From NCBI GenBank assembly GCA_041662605.1, contig JBAZSD010000016.1, positions 1 to 64,000 on the forward strand: a stretch of 64,000 bases of DNA, given 5' to 3'. Below, piece after piece: positions 45,098-53,555 of this stretch. The position numbers and the translations under genes were made by a program. Below the pieces are notes generated by a model, which was not told the origin of the DNA, searched no databases, and saw nothing but the letters and a program-made list of their open reading frames with translations. Origin of the DNA: Desulfomonilaceae bacterium (GTDB taxonomy: Bacteria; Desulfobacterota; Desulfomonilia; Desulfomonilales; Desulfomonilaceae). Positions within the stretch are counted from its first letter, which is position 1. The number at the start of each line of letters is the position of its first letter.

Positions 45098-45640
45098 ATG
45101 CAAGTTTCCGTAACTTTTAGACATATGGAACCTTCAGAGGCCCTGAAGAGCTATGTTCAGGACAGGACTACAAAACTGACCAAGTACATAGACAGGCCTT
45201 TGGATAGTCAGGTCACTTTGTCAGTGCAAAAGTTTCGCCAAATGGCTGACGTGGTGATCAACGTAGACGGCTTGCGTATATCCGGTCAAGAGACTCATGA
45301 AGACATGTATGCGGCTATTGATCTCGTCATGGACAAGATTGAAAGACAGGTAAAAAAGTACCGGCAAAAAATTAGGAAACACAAACCATCTCAAGGCAAA
45401 GAACTCAGATGGCGCCGGGATATTTATGAGCCTGAGAGCTTTGAAGACGATGGAGAACCGGTTATCGTCAAGACTGAGAACTATTTCATAAAACCAATGT
45501 CTGTGGATGAAGCCGCCATGCAGATGGACCTTTCCCATCAGGATTTTCTTGTCTTCAATAACGCTTCTACCCAGACTATCAATGTCGTTTACAGAAGAAA
45601 AGACGGAAATTACGGTTTGATCGTTCCCCAAAGCGCCTAA
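45098..45640 (+). CDS. hpf: long-form ribosome hibernation promoting factor
   Basis: 180 residues. The N-terminal S30AE domain (to about residue 100) is followed by a Lys/Arg-rich linker. The C-terminal dimerisation domain (KTENYFIKPMSVDEAAMQMD, VVYRRKDGNYGLIVP) marks the long form, which makes 100S ribosomes on its own. The start has an AGGAGGT Shine-Dalgarno 45 bases after rpoN. Confidence 0.95.
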   Translation: MQVSVTFRHMEPSEALKSYVQDRTTKLTKYIDRPLDSQVTLSVQKFRQMADVVINVDGLRISGQETHEDMYAAIDLVMDKIERQVKKYRQKIRKHKPSQGKELRWRRDIYEPESFEDDGEPVIVKTENYFIKPMSVDEAAMQMDLSHQDFLVFNNASTQTINVVYRRKDGNYGLIVPQSA

Positions 45641-45709
45641 AAGAACTTTGAACGTAGGACAGATAACGACCTCTATTAGAGGGCGACATTCGTAAAATTT
45701 GACAAATCA

Positions 45710-45738
45710 TTAAGGGTGTAGGAAACCTACACCCTTAA
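45710..45738 (+). terminator. perfect 13-bp stem between hpf and ptsN
   Basis: TTAAGGGTGTAGG (45710-45722) pairs perfectly with CCTACACCCTTAA (45726-45738) across an AAA loop. It is followed by an A/T-rich stretch without a strong U-run. It may be a terminator or a processing/stability element between hpf and ptsN. Confidence 0.6.
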
Positions 45739-45784
45739 AATTATTTAAATGGCCCTTGCGCCATAAGGATGAAAGAGTTTTGCA

Positions 45785-46249
45785 ATGAGGATTTTGGATT
45801 TCCTCCGGAATGATTGTGTAATTGGATCTATGACCGCAACTTCAAAAGACGATGCGCTGGCCGAATTGTTGGAACCAATACTGGTCGTCAATCCCAGCCT
45901 CGACAAAAAACTTGTGTTTCAGACGATTTTAGATAGAGAAAAACTTGGGAGCACTGGATTAGGAAATGGTGTCGCCATCCCTCATGGAAAATTTGAGGGG
46001 TTGAACAAGTTGGCGGCTAGTTTCGGACGAAGTCCAAAAGGCATTGATTTCGCCTCCATGGACAACAAACCGGCCTATCTTTTTTTCATGCTGATAGCTC
46101 CACTGAATTGCGCAGGAGATCATTTGAAAGCTTTGGCCAGAATTTCCAGACTCTTCAAAGACCCTATCCTGACCAACCACTTGAGACAGGCCGAGACCTC
46201 CGATGAAATTTTCAAGCTTCTCGAAGAAAGCGACCTGAAATTTCCGTAA
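45785..46249 (+). CDS. ptsN: PTS EIIA-Ntr-like regulatory protein
   Basis: 154 residues, a single EIIA(fructose/mannitol)-type domain. The phosphorylatable histidine is His67 in GNGVAIPHGK. In the nitrogen PTS it receives phosphate from NPr and modulates other proteins. No hprK, rapZ or npr follows, so the usual downstream genes are not present here. A stem-loop separates it from hpf. Confidence 0.93.
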   Translation: MRILDFLRNDCVIGSMTATSKDDALAELLEPILVVNPSLDKKLVFQTILDREKLGSTGLGNGVAIPHGKFEGLNKLAASFGRSPKGIDFASMDNKPAYLFFMLIAPLNCAGDHLKALARISRLFKDPILTNHLRQAETSDEIFKLLEESDLKFP

Positions 46250-46284
46250 ATCTACCTAATTGTTTCATTGGGATCCCCGGTTGT

Positions 46285-47529
46285 TCATGAATCAGCTTTG
46301 TAAGCGCACAATTCGCCACACATAGTGCATGTCTCATGGTCCTCTGAGCAAGTCCGCGCTCTAATACTCCTGGCAAGCTCAGGAGACATAGCCAATCTGA
46401 TTTGTTCAGGCCAATCCCTGTCTTTTCTGGCCCGGCTCATTTTATAGTCCCAATCCCAGGCGTCCTGCCTGCCACGAGCGATGTCCGCAGCGTGACCGGC
46501 TATTTTCGCCGAGAGTACTCCAATGCGCACATCTTCAACATTCGGAAGCCCCAAATGTTCCGAAGGTGTTACATAACATAGAAAATCAGCGCCATTAGCC
46601 GCTGCTATAGCGCCTCCGATCGCCGATGTCACGTGATCCATTCCTGGGGCTACGTCTGTTACAAGTGGCCCAAGCACGTAAAATGGCGCGCTATCACAAA
46701 GTTGCTTCTGCATCATCATCTGCGCCGCAATCTGGTTCAAGGGCACATGACCAGGCCCCTCTATTATAGCCTGAACCCCTTGCTGTCTGGCTCTCCTGTT
46801 CAAGTCTCCCAAGGTAATGAGTTCTTCGACCTGCGCAGCGTCCATCGAGTCAGCTATCGCGCCCGGTCTCAATCCATCCCCCAGGCTCAGCGCCATGTTG
46901 TAACGCTTACATATATCTAATACCTCATCATAGCGCTCATACAGAGGGTTTTCTTTCTTGTTGGCCCTCATCCATCTTGCAAGAAAACTTCCTCCTCGAC
47001 TCACAATGCCGCAAACTCTAGGCTTCTTTGCCAAATGATCCAGGGCGCTTCTGGTTACTCCGCAGTGGACTGTAACAAAACTTATGCCGTCTTCGCCATG
47101 CAACCTGATAGCTTCCAACATCTCGTCGCCGGTCATTTTTTCCGAGGCGCCGAGAGTTCTAACAGATTTTACTATTGCTTCATAAATTGGAACTGATCCA
47201 ACAGGAATACTTGATTCATTAACTATTTTCTTGCGTATTGACCTTAGATCGCCTCCGGTGGACAAATCCATTACAGCGTCTGCGCCGGCTCTCACCGCAG
47301 CTTCAAGCTTCTGTAATTCAAGATCTTCATCCACCAAATCAGGAGATGTTCCTATATTAGCGTTGACCTTTACCTTTAAATCTTCTCCCACAGCGACTGC
47401 TCTACCGGAACCAGCCGCCTTGAATATGACTACCTTGCCGTTATCCAAATGACGCTTGAGCCTGTCAGGGGAAACACCCTCATCCAGAGCGATCTGTTCG
47501 ATCAATTTATTCAAGTCCCGCTTCTCCAA
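46285..47529 (-). CDS. ThiC / BzaF family radical enzyme
   Basis: Up to 414 residues with the ThiC fold: KVNANIGTSPDL, DLSTGGDLRSIR, VHCGVTRSALDHL, SRGGSFLARWM, LSLGDGLRPGAIADS, EGPGHVPLNQI and the C-terminal cysteine cluster. The cluster reads C401-TM-C404-GEL-C408, i.e. C-x2-C-x3-C, whereas canonical ThiC (for example E. coli) has C-x2-C-x4-C. The N-terminal KVVIFKAAGSGR stretch also differs from the usual VVIPAN. It may be ThiC (HMP-P for thiamine) or BzaF (benzimidazole for cobamides). The start (TTG at 47529 or 47514) is uncertain. No TPP riboswitch is seen upstream. Confidence 0.75.
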   Translation of the reverse strand: MEKRDLNKLIEQIALDEGVSPDRLKRHLDNGKVVIFKAAGSGRAVAVGEDLKVKVNANIGTSPDLVDEDLELQKLEAAVRAGADAVMDLSTGGDLRSIRKKIVNESSIPVGSVPIYEAIVKSVRTLGASEKMTGDEMLEAIRLHGEDGISFVTVHCGVTRSALDHLAKKPRVCGIVSRGGSFLARWMRANKKENPLYERYDEVLDICKRYNMALSLGDGLRPGAIADSMDAAQVEELITLGDLNRRARQQGVQAIIEGPGHVPLNQIAAQMMMQKQLCDSAPFYVLGPLVTDVAPGMDHVTSAIGGAIAAANGADFLCYVTPSEHLGLPNVEDVRIGVLSAKIAGHAADIARGRQDAWDWDYKMSRARKDRDWPEQIRLAMSPELARSIRARTCSEDHETCTMCGELCAYKADS

Positions 47530-47669
47530 TTCCTTTGATTTCTCGTAGTATATTGGCTAAACAAATAATTGTCCATATTCGTTTCAGCGGTCGCTTCATC
47601 GCAATCAGTCATCGAGCACAGGGGAGATCCGGCTTTTCTACGTTTTATTGGCCTTGGGAGTATCAACAA

Positions 47670-48881
47670 ATGTCTACTGGTCGCAAGGGTCTTGGGGCTC
47701 TCTTAGGCGCTTCAGTGGCGATTTTTTGGCCGGGCGCCTTTATTTTTGGGTTCCCCGGTGTGATGGCGAGTTATTGGAGCCAGTCCTTCGGCGTGGGAAA
47801 GGGCGCAATTGGAGCGATCATGTTTTTTGTTCTCGCTGCGATCGGGATTTTCATGTTTTTTGTTGGGAAATGGCAAGAGAAACTGGGTATCAGAAAACTT
47901 ATGACCGTAGGCGTCTTGTTATGTGGAGCCAATGTTTTTACGCTGCTCCTGGCCAATAACATATTCTGGATTTATCTTTGGGCTTTTATCAATGGAATGG
48001 CTTCCTGTTTCGTCTATATTCCTGGTTTGACTACGGTTCAAAGATGGTTTCCCGAACAACGCGGGTTGGTTTCCGGGATAGTTAATCTGATGTTCGGGTT
48101 ATCGGCAGCCATCATGGCTCCCTTGTTTGGAATGATCTTTCAATCGTTTGGCTACATCGGCATCGTGGAAATATTGGGACCGATCTGTCTGCTGACAGGG
48201 TTGGTAGCCGCTCAATTCACGGAAGCTCCACTTGGACCGTCATCCGGAAACATTCCAACAGCGCCTAAGACGACTATCGACGCCCATCAATTCAAACCAA
48301 TTACAGTGGGTCAAGCAGTCCGGATTCGTAGTTTCCGGTTTCTCTGGTTGGTATGGGCCCTTCAGGGGGCTGCGGGGATATCTATGATCACGTTGTCTAC
48401 AAGCCTCGGGATATCAAAAGGCTATACGCTGGAATCGGCAGTGATCATCCTTACCTCGTTCAATCTGGCTAGCGGATTAAGCCGCCTGATCAGTGGTTAC
48501 CTGTCTGACAGGATAGGAAGAAATTTTACAATGAGCTTCTTTTTCTTCTCATCCGCAATGGCCTATTTCATGCTCAATCTGGTTGACTCATTGCCAATAC
48601 TTTGCCTTTTGGCCATCATCATAGGCTTCGCTTTCGGGACTCTTTTCGCAGTTTCGGCTCCACTGGTTACCGACTGTTTTGGAATAAACAACTTTGGCGC
48701 CATTTTTGGGCTCATTTTCACGGGATACGGATTTTTGGCCGGTCCGCTTGGCGCTGCGCTGAGCGGCTATGCGCTTGATTACACGTCCGGGAATTATTCC
48801 CTGGTTTTTGGTTACCTGGGGTGCTTTTGTCTTGTTTCTTCAGGATTGATCTGGTCAGTCAGACCCATTGACTCTAAATAG
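47670..48881 (+). CDS. MFS permease, oxalate/formate antiporter-like (OFA)
   Basis: 403 residues with about 12 hydrophobic segments. The GFPGVMASYWSQSFGVGKGAIG and YIPGLTTVQRWFPEQRGLVSGI blocks are typical of OFA-type carriers. GYLSDRIGRNFTM is the MFS loop motif between TM8 and TM9. The frame is open from 47535, but the ATG at 47670 has a GGGAG site and starts at the first helix. It is an inner-membrane carrier for a carboxylate; the substrate is unknown. It ends 27 bases inside the convergent methyltransferase gene. Confidence 0.88.
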   Translation: MSTGRKGLGALLGASVAIFWPGAFIFGFPGVMASYWSQSFGVGKGAIGAIMFFVLAAIGIFMFFVGKWQEKLGIRKLMTVGVLLCGANVFTLLLANNIFWIYLWAFINGMASCFVYIPGLTTVQRWFPEQRGLVSGIVNLMFGLSAAIMAPLFGMIFQSFGYIGIVEILGPICLLTGLVAAQFTEAPLGPSSGNIPTAPKTTIDAHQFKPITVGQAVRIRSFRFLWLVWALQGAAGISMITLSTSLGISKGYTLESAVIILTSFNLASGLSRLISGYLSDRIGRNFTMSFFFFSSAMAYFMLNLVDSLPILCLLAIIIGFAFGTLFAVSAPLVTDCFGINNFGAIFGLIFTGYGFLAGPLGAALSGYALDYTSGNYSLVFGYLGCFCLVSSGLIWSVRPIDSK

Positions 48882-49628
48882 TATGACGCCATTCCAGTAA
48901 GTTGGATGGCAGTTCTGGACAGTTACAGCATCGAGCAACACTTCATATTTTATCTTGCTTGATGATATGAAATCGTATGTGGCCTCTCGGGGTTCACGCC
49001 AGTTAGTGTCATCAACCATGATGACACATTTCGGCGAGAAAAAAGGTTCAGCAAGGCGGAGCCCCTTCAACTGATTTTCATAATCATGAGGCCCGTCATA
49101 GATGTAATAGCCAATAGGACCTGAATGGATTTGTTGAATATACTCAGCATAATCAACATCGTAGAAATGATGATTTCCAGTTCCAAACGCTTCGAATTTT
49201 TCCATGAACCGCTGTTTGGGGCCACCAAATTGGGAAAAGTTATCAATCCCCACACAACGTTTCGATCCATTTCCCAGAAGACCTGAAAAAAAAGTAAAAC
49301 CAAACCAGACACCGATGTTTACGAACGCTTCGTCCGGCTTCATCTCCGCTACACCTTTATTGATAATTGCCCCAAGCGCTGTAGTAGACATGCGAGGTAC
49401 AGAGCCCAACTGTTTCATTTTCGTCCTCGTTTCCATGTTGTCTTCAGGGTACTCTGTGTTGAGCAAGTCAAACATGGCCCCAAATTTCTCAGGAAACCCC
49501 ATGCCTCCTCGGGTCAATATGTCAGATAAACGGCCTTCAAAATAAGAGTTCGAAAAAGGCAACCTCATTTCTGGTTTTATGAATCGAAATGAGAACTTCT
49601 TAACATATTCAGCGTAATCCATTAGCAA
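48855..49628 (-). CDS. class I SAM-dependent methyltransferase-like protein
   Basis: 257 residues. AFVNIGVWFGFTFFSGLL followed by KRCVGIDNFS resembles the SAM-binding motif I and the acidic loop after strand 2, as in Methyltransf_24 proteins. A YYIYDGPHDYENQLKGLRLA block and IMVDDTNWREP complete a rough Rossmann pattern. Glycine motif I is degenerate, so activity is not certain. It lies 40 bases after pbpC on the same strand. Confidence 0.6.
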   Translation of the reverse strand: MLMDYAEYVKKFSFRFIKPEMRLPFSNSYFEGRLSDILTRGGMGFPEKFGAMFDLLNTEYPEDNMETRTKMKQLGSVPRMSTTALGAIINKGVAEMKPDEAFVNIGVWFGFTFFSGLLGNGSKRCVGIDNFSQFGGPKQRFMEKFEAFGTGNHHFYDVDYAEYIQQIHSGPIGYYIYDGPHDYENQLKGLRLAEPFFSPKCVIMVDDTNWREPREATYDFISSSKIKYEVLLDAVTVQNCHPTYWNGVILFRVNGSD

Positions 49629-49668
49629 CTTTCCTCATGGTCTTTTCCTGAAAATTCCGGGTCGATAT

Positions 49669-51975
49669 TTATTCTACCTCAATGGAGATCGACGCGGCGT
49701 CTTGTGACGGGATTACAGCATGTATCGCGTGCCGCCCGCGTGACGGGGTCCAAAAAAACTCATACGGAGGCGGAGTTCGACCTACTTCCTTCCCGTCAAC
49801 AAGCCATACTACATATTCCACTACCACGCGAGGTAAAGCCCGAAAAGGGATCGTTGAGGCAGAATTTCCAGAGCAAACGAGTCGATCCCCTTCATGGGGA
49901 CTTATAATCTCAATAGCAGTTTCCCTGTCCCAGCCTGCTGCAGCGTTCATTCCCGTTCCAGGGGTTTTTCCGGCAAGGATATTAGAATCAAATTTCGTGG
50001 CCGGTTTTTGAAGTTTGAATCTGCTTAATCCGATTTCCTTTTCTCTCTTGTAGACCCACCTGGCGTATGCGGGACCCAGATAAACATGATCCTCGTCCGT
50101 TTCCTGATATGCTCTCTTCTTGTCTAGTCCCAAGTCGCCGACTTTGTTTTCAACGCCTCCTGAGTCTAGAGATCTCATGGCCTGCGCTGAACGCTTGTTC
50201 CGCAAATATGCAGGAGCAATAGAGCCCATCGCGTCAACTATGTCTTTAAGTAGCGGGCCACAGGATGAAGCTCCCAGGGAGTCCTTAGTTGGAGAACCGT
50301 CAAAGTTTCCCGCCCAAATACCTATAACGCTTTTCGTCGTGTAAGCTACAGCCCAGTTATCACGATATTTGGAGCTTGTTCCGGTTTTAAGGGCCACCGG
50401 GAATCCGTATTCAAAATATGTCGGGTTTCCAAACGTAAGAATTCTTGCAAGCGGGTCACTTAAAATATCGGTTATTTGATCCGACACGGCGTCCGAGAAA
50501 ATTTGCTCACTTTGTCCCTTTTCATTAGGTATTGTTCGCAGAGACTGAAACAGCCCGCCCGAAGCCAAGCACGCATAGGCTTGAACCAAGTCGTAAAGTC
50601 TAATTTCAAAAGCTCCAACAGACAAACCCAAGCCATAGTTTTCCAATGCGCCTCGACTTCCTGAAATCAGTCCCAAGCGTTTCAGAATAGAGGAAAACTC
50701 CTCCAAACTTACAGCTTCAGCCATCTTTATCGCCGGAACATTGAGGGAATTCCCTAAAGCCGAACGCAAACTGACAGGTCCGTAAGAAACCTTGTTGGCG
50801 TTAAACGGCATGTAATCACCTTGTTCAGTTTTGTACGACCGGAAAGTGTCGGGAATTTCTGATCCATCAGCGTATCCCTTTGATAAAGCCAAGGCATACA
50901 AAAAAGGCTTCAGGGTCGAACCAGCGGACCGAAAACAAATTGAGCCATTGTTGTAGCCCAGTTGATCTTCTGAGTATTTCCTGGAGCCAATCATGGCCAA
51001 GACTTCACGGTCCTCGGTCCCCGCTATCATTATCGCCGCCTGACTTATGCCCAATCTTCGCAACCTATCAGAGTGAGATTCAAGAATTTTTTCAACAGCC
51101 TTCTGGATATTTAAATCCAGTGTTGTTCTTATCTCCGGATCCCTGAAAGGGGCTCCGGCCAATATCAGGTCAACAAAATGAGGAGCGTCATTTGGAAAAT
51201 ATCGGTGGTAAAATTGCACTTTGAACGGCGAGTGTGTTTTTGGCCCGGATTCCGGCGCAATCATCCCCGTATGAGGCATGTTACGCGTCAAAGTCTCGGC
51301 CCTCGCGATTAAAGACTCCCGTCCAGTCATGTTGTTAGGATCAAGACGTGTTGGAGCGCGTGGAATGACGGCTAGGCACACCGACTCATTGGCGTTTATT
51401 AGACTCAAATCTTTGTGGAAATAAATCAGGCTTGCTATTGCTATTCCTTTGAGCCTCCCACCCATGGGTACAAGGTTTAGGTACAATTCCAGAATTTCTC
51501 TTTTTGAAAGAGATCGCTCCAGCTTAACACTCTCAAGAAACTCTATTATTTTTGAATAAAAGGTTCTGGGTCTTGGATTGAGTAATCGAACCGTCTGCTG
51601 GGAAATTGTTGAAGCCCCCGAAATCGTCCGCCCATATTTCAGATTAGTGTACGCTGCTCGACCAATTGCAATAGGATCAAATCCAGGGTGATGAAAAAAT
51701 CGCTTGTCTTCAGCGCTGACGATGGATTCAACCATGACTTCCGGAACATTATCAACGCTTCTCCAAATGTTGAAACATCCGTTATGGTCCGGAAGAAATC
51801 GTAGGATTTCTCCATTCCTGTCAGTCACAAATCTGGCCGGTTTATTCTTTTCGTTTTCGAAAGACGCTCTAAAGTCTGGTCCTTCCCAGTAGACAAGACC
51901 AGACCAGATCATAATTGAGACGCCGAAGACGGCCACAAAAATAACTACAACATTTCTCTTGGACAGATGAGACAT
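49669..51975 (-). CDS. pbpC: penicillin-binding protein 1C
   Basis: 768 residues. An N-terminal membrane anchor precedes a GT51 glycosyltransferase domain (SAEDKRFFHHPGFDP, GASTISQQTVR). The transpeptidase domain has the three motifs: SAGSTLKPF (catalytic Ser), LGNSLN (SxN) and LKTGTSSKYRDNW (KTG). The C-terminal BiPBP_C module ends the protein (YVVWLVDGKEVGRTPPP). It polymerises and crosslinks peptidoglycan in the periplasm. It starts 3 bases after the stop of the 60-residue gene upstream, so translation is probably coupled. Confidence 0.96.
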   Translation of the reverse strand: MSHLSKRNVVVIFVAVFGVSIMIWSGLVYWEGPDFRASFENEKNKPARFVTDRNGEILRFLPDHNGCFNIWRSVDNVPEVMVESIVSAEDKRFFHHPGFDPIAIGRAAYTNLKYGRTISGASTISQQTVRLLNPRPRTFYSKIIEFLESVKLERSLSKREILELYLNLVPMGGRLKGIAIASLIYFHKDLSLINANESVCLAVIPRAPTRLDPNNMTGRESLIARAETLTRNMPHTGMIAPESGPKTHSPFKVQFYHRYFPNDAPHFVDLILAGAPFRDPEIRTTLDLNIQKAVEKILESHSDRLRRLGISQAAIMIAGTEDREVLAMIGSRKYSEDQLGYNNGSICFRSAGSTLKPFLYALALSKGYADGSEIPDTFRSYKTEQGDYMPFNANKVSYGPVSLRSALGNSLNVPAIKMAEAVSLEEFSSILKRLGLISGSRGALENYGLGLSVGAFEIRLYDLVQAYACLASGGLFQSLRTIPNEKGQSEQIFSDAVSDQITDILSDPLARILTFGNPTYFEYGFPVALKTGTSSKYRDNWAVAYTTKSVIGIWAGNFDGSPTKDSLGASSCGPLLKDIVDAMGSIAPAYLRNKRSAQAMRSLDSGGVENKVGDLGLDKKRAYQETDEDHVYLGPAYARWVYKREKEIGLSRFKLQKPATKFDSNILAGKTPGTGMNAAAGWDRETAIEIISPHEGDRLVCSGNSASTIPFRALPRVVVEYVVWLVDGKEVGRTPPPYEFFWTPSRGRHAIHAVIPSQDAASISIEVE

Positions 51976-51978
51976 GAC

Positions 51979-52161
51979 CTATTGGTCAAATTCTTCCAGA
52001 TTTATTTGAATCAATTCGATGGACGCCAGGACACGTTTGGCGTTTCTGTTGACGGCAGGGAAGTCGTTGGACTCGTCGTAAAGCCATTGAGCCAATTCAT
52101 GAATGGTCTTGGCCGTGTTTCTGAAGAGAATGATGTTGTCCGAAGATTCGACCAAACTCAT
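51979..52161 (-). CDS. 60-residue protein of unknown function upstream of pbpC
   Basis: A 60-residue acidic, mostly helical protein without signal peptide, cysteines or membrane segment (starts MSLVESSDNIILFRN). The ATG overlaps the ligase stop (ATGA, four bases) and has a GGAG Shine-Dalgarno; its own stop is three bases from pbpC. The tight overlaps on both sides argue that it is a real coupled gene. Function not recognised. Confidence 0.6.
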   Translation of the reverse strand: MSLVESSDNIILFRNTAKTIHELAQWLYDESNDFPAVNRNAKRVLASIELIQINLEEFDQ

Positions 52162-53498
52162 GTTTGCTCCTTTCTCAAATCCTTGAATCGTTTTGCCTTG
52201 ACCTCATAACGCGGCAGAGCGCCGGGCTCGAATAATTCAATATTATATCCAAGGTTTGTCTTAACCCGAAGTTCAGTCTTGAGTCCATTCAGAAGCGCTT
52301 TTGAATCAGACATCGACGGTTCTTCAACTTCCACCTTGAGAGTAATGTAATCCATGTCTCCGCGCTTTTGAACGACAACTTCATACTCACTACCCAAGCC
52401 AGGAAAAGATCTGACGACATCCTCAATTGACGAAGGGGCTAAAAGCACGCCTTTGACTTTGGTAATATCATCCGCCCTACCAATAACTCCACCTGGAAGT
52501 AGACGGTAGGTTCGGCCACATTCACAAACTTGGTCGCTGAGTTCCACTACATCCTTGGAATCAAAGCGCACACATGGTTGAGCCAACCTGTCCAGAGCTG
52601 TTATTACAAGCTTCCCGGAACTTCCGGGATGAGTTAAAATCTCTCCTGATTCCAAATCCTCGACCTGGACAAGGAACATGGCCTCATTAATATGCAGCGC
52701 CCCTGGCTGACAGGCGCACTCAAAACCCCATGCGCCTATCTCTGTCGCGCCGGCGTGATCGAAGACCTTTGCCCCCCAGGCCTCTTCTATCTTCTTCTTT
52801 GTACCGGGAACAAGAGCCCCCGGTTCACCTGCGCAGGTAATCTTTCGGATTCCAAGTTCTTTCGCAGGATCAATCCCCATCTTTGTCCGAGCCACATCCG
52901 CCATGCCAAGCACGTATGTTGGTGTTGCCATCATGGCCGTCGCCCTGATTTCAGCCATCTTCAGAATCCTCGATTGAGTATCCAGGACTCCTCCGGGAAC
53001 TGTTTCACATCCGATTTTTTCACTAGCGTAATGGGCTGCCCAAAACGCTACAAAGATGTTGTATCCAAACGGAAGAAAAACCCTGTCATGCGGCCGGTAA
53101 CCCTGAGCCCAGAGCAGCGTCGCCCAACACTCCGACCACCAATCCCAGTCTCGCCAGGAGTCAGCCTGGTAAACCGGTTGACCTGTCGTACCGCTTGTTT
53201 GCCTGAATGCGGTAACTTCGTCCAGCGGAACGCACAATGCGTCGCCATACGGGAATGGGTCCTTACGCTGGACGTCACGCATCATGGATTTCTCAACCTT
53301 TGGAACCAGTTTCACGTCGTCAAGAGTTCTTATGTCCTGCGGATTGAGTCCTATTTCATTGTATAGAGATCGATGGAATTTTGAGTTTTCATACGCCCAG
53401 TTGAGGATTCTCCGGAATTTCTTCAACTGAAGCTTTTCGAGATTTTCTCGAGGTAATGTTTCAAGATATGGATTCCAGTATGGCGCTGATTTGTTCAT
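52158..53498 (-). CDS. phenylacetate-CoA ligase family AMP-forming ligase
   Basis: 446 residues of the PaaK-type adenylate-forming family. FRQTSGTTGQPVY is the ATP-binding loop, HAGATEIGAWGFEC the A5-like motif, and LPGGVIGRADDITKVKG the hinge. CECG and CACQ pairs suggest a zinc site like that of other PaaK-like enzymes. It probably activates an aromatic or organic acid to its CoA thioester. The gene is 57 bases after dctM, which suggests that the TRAP transporter supplies the substrate. The acid itself is unknown. Confidence 0.88.
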   Translation of the reverse strand: MNKSAPYWNPYLETLPRENLEKLQLKKFRRILNWAYENSKFHRSLYNEIGLNPQDIRTLDDVKLVPKVEKSMMRDVQRKDPFPYGDALCVPLDEVTAFRQTSGTTGQPVYQADSWRDWDWWSECWATLLWAQGYRPHDRVFLPFGYNIFVAFWAAHYASEKIGCETVPGGVLDTQSRILKMAEIRATAMMATPTYVLGMADVARTKMGIDPAKELGIRKITCAGEPGALVPGTKKKIEEAWGAKVFDHAGATEIGAWGFECACQPGALHINEAMFLVQVEDLESGEILTHPGSSGKLVITALDRLAQPCVRFDSKDVVELSDQVCECGRTYRLLPGGVIGRADDITKVKGVLLAPSSIEDVVRSFPGLGSEYEVVVQKRGDMDYITLKVEVEEPSMSDSKALLNGLKTELRVKTNLGYNIELFEPGALPRYEVKAKRFKDLRKEQT

Positions 53499-53555
53499 TG
53501 AAATTTTCTCATATTCAACAACGTGCTTAAATTCCGGACCAGTTTCAAGTGGACG

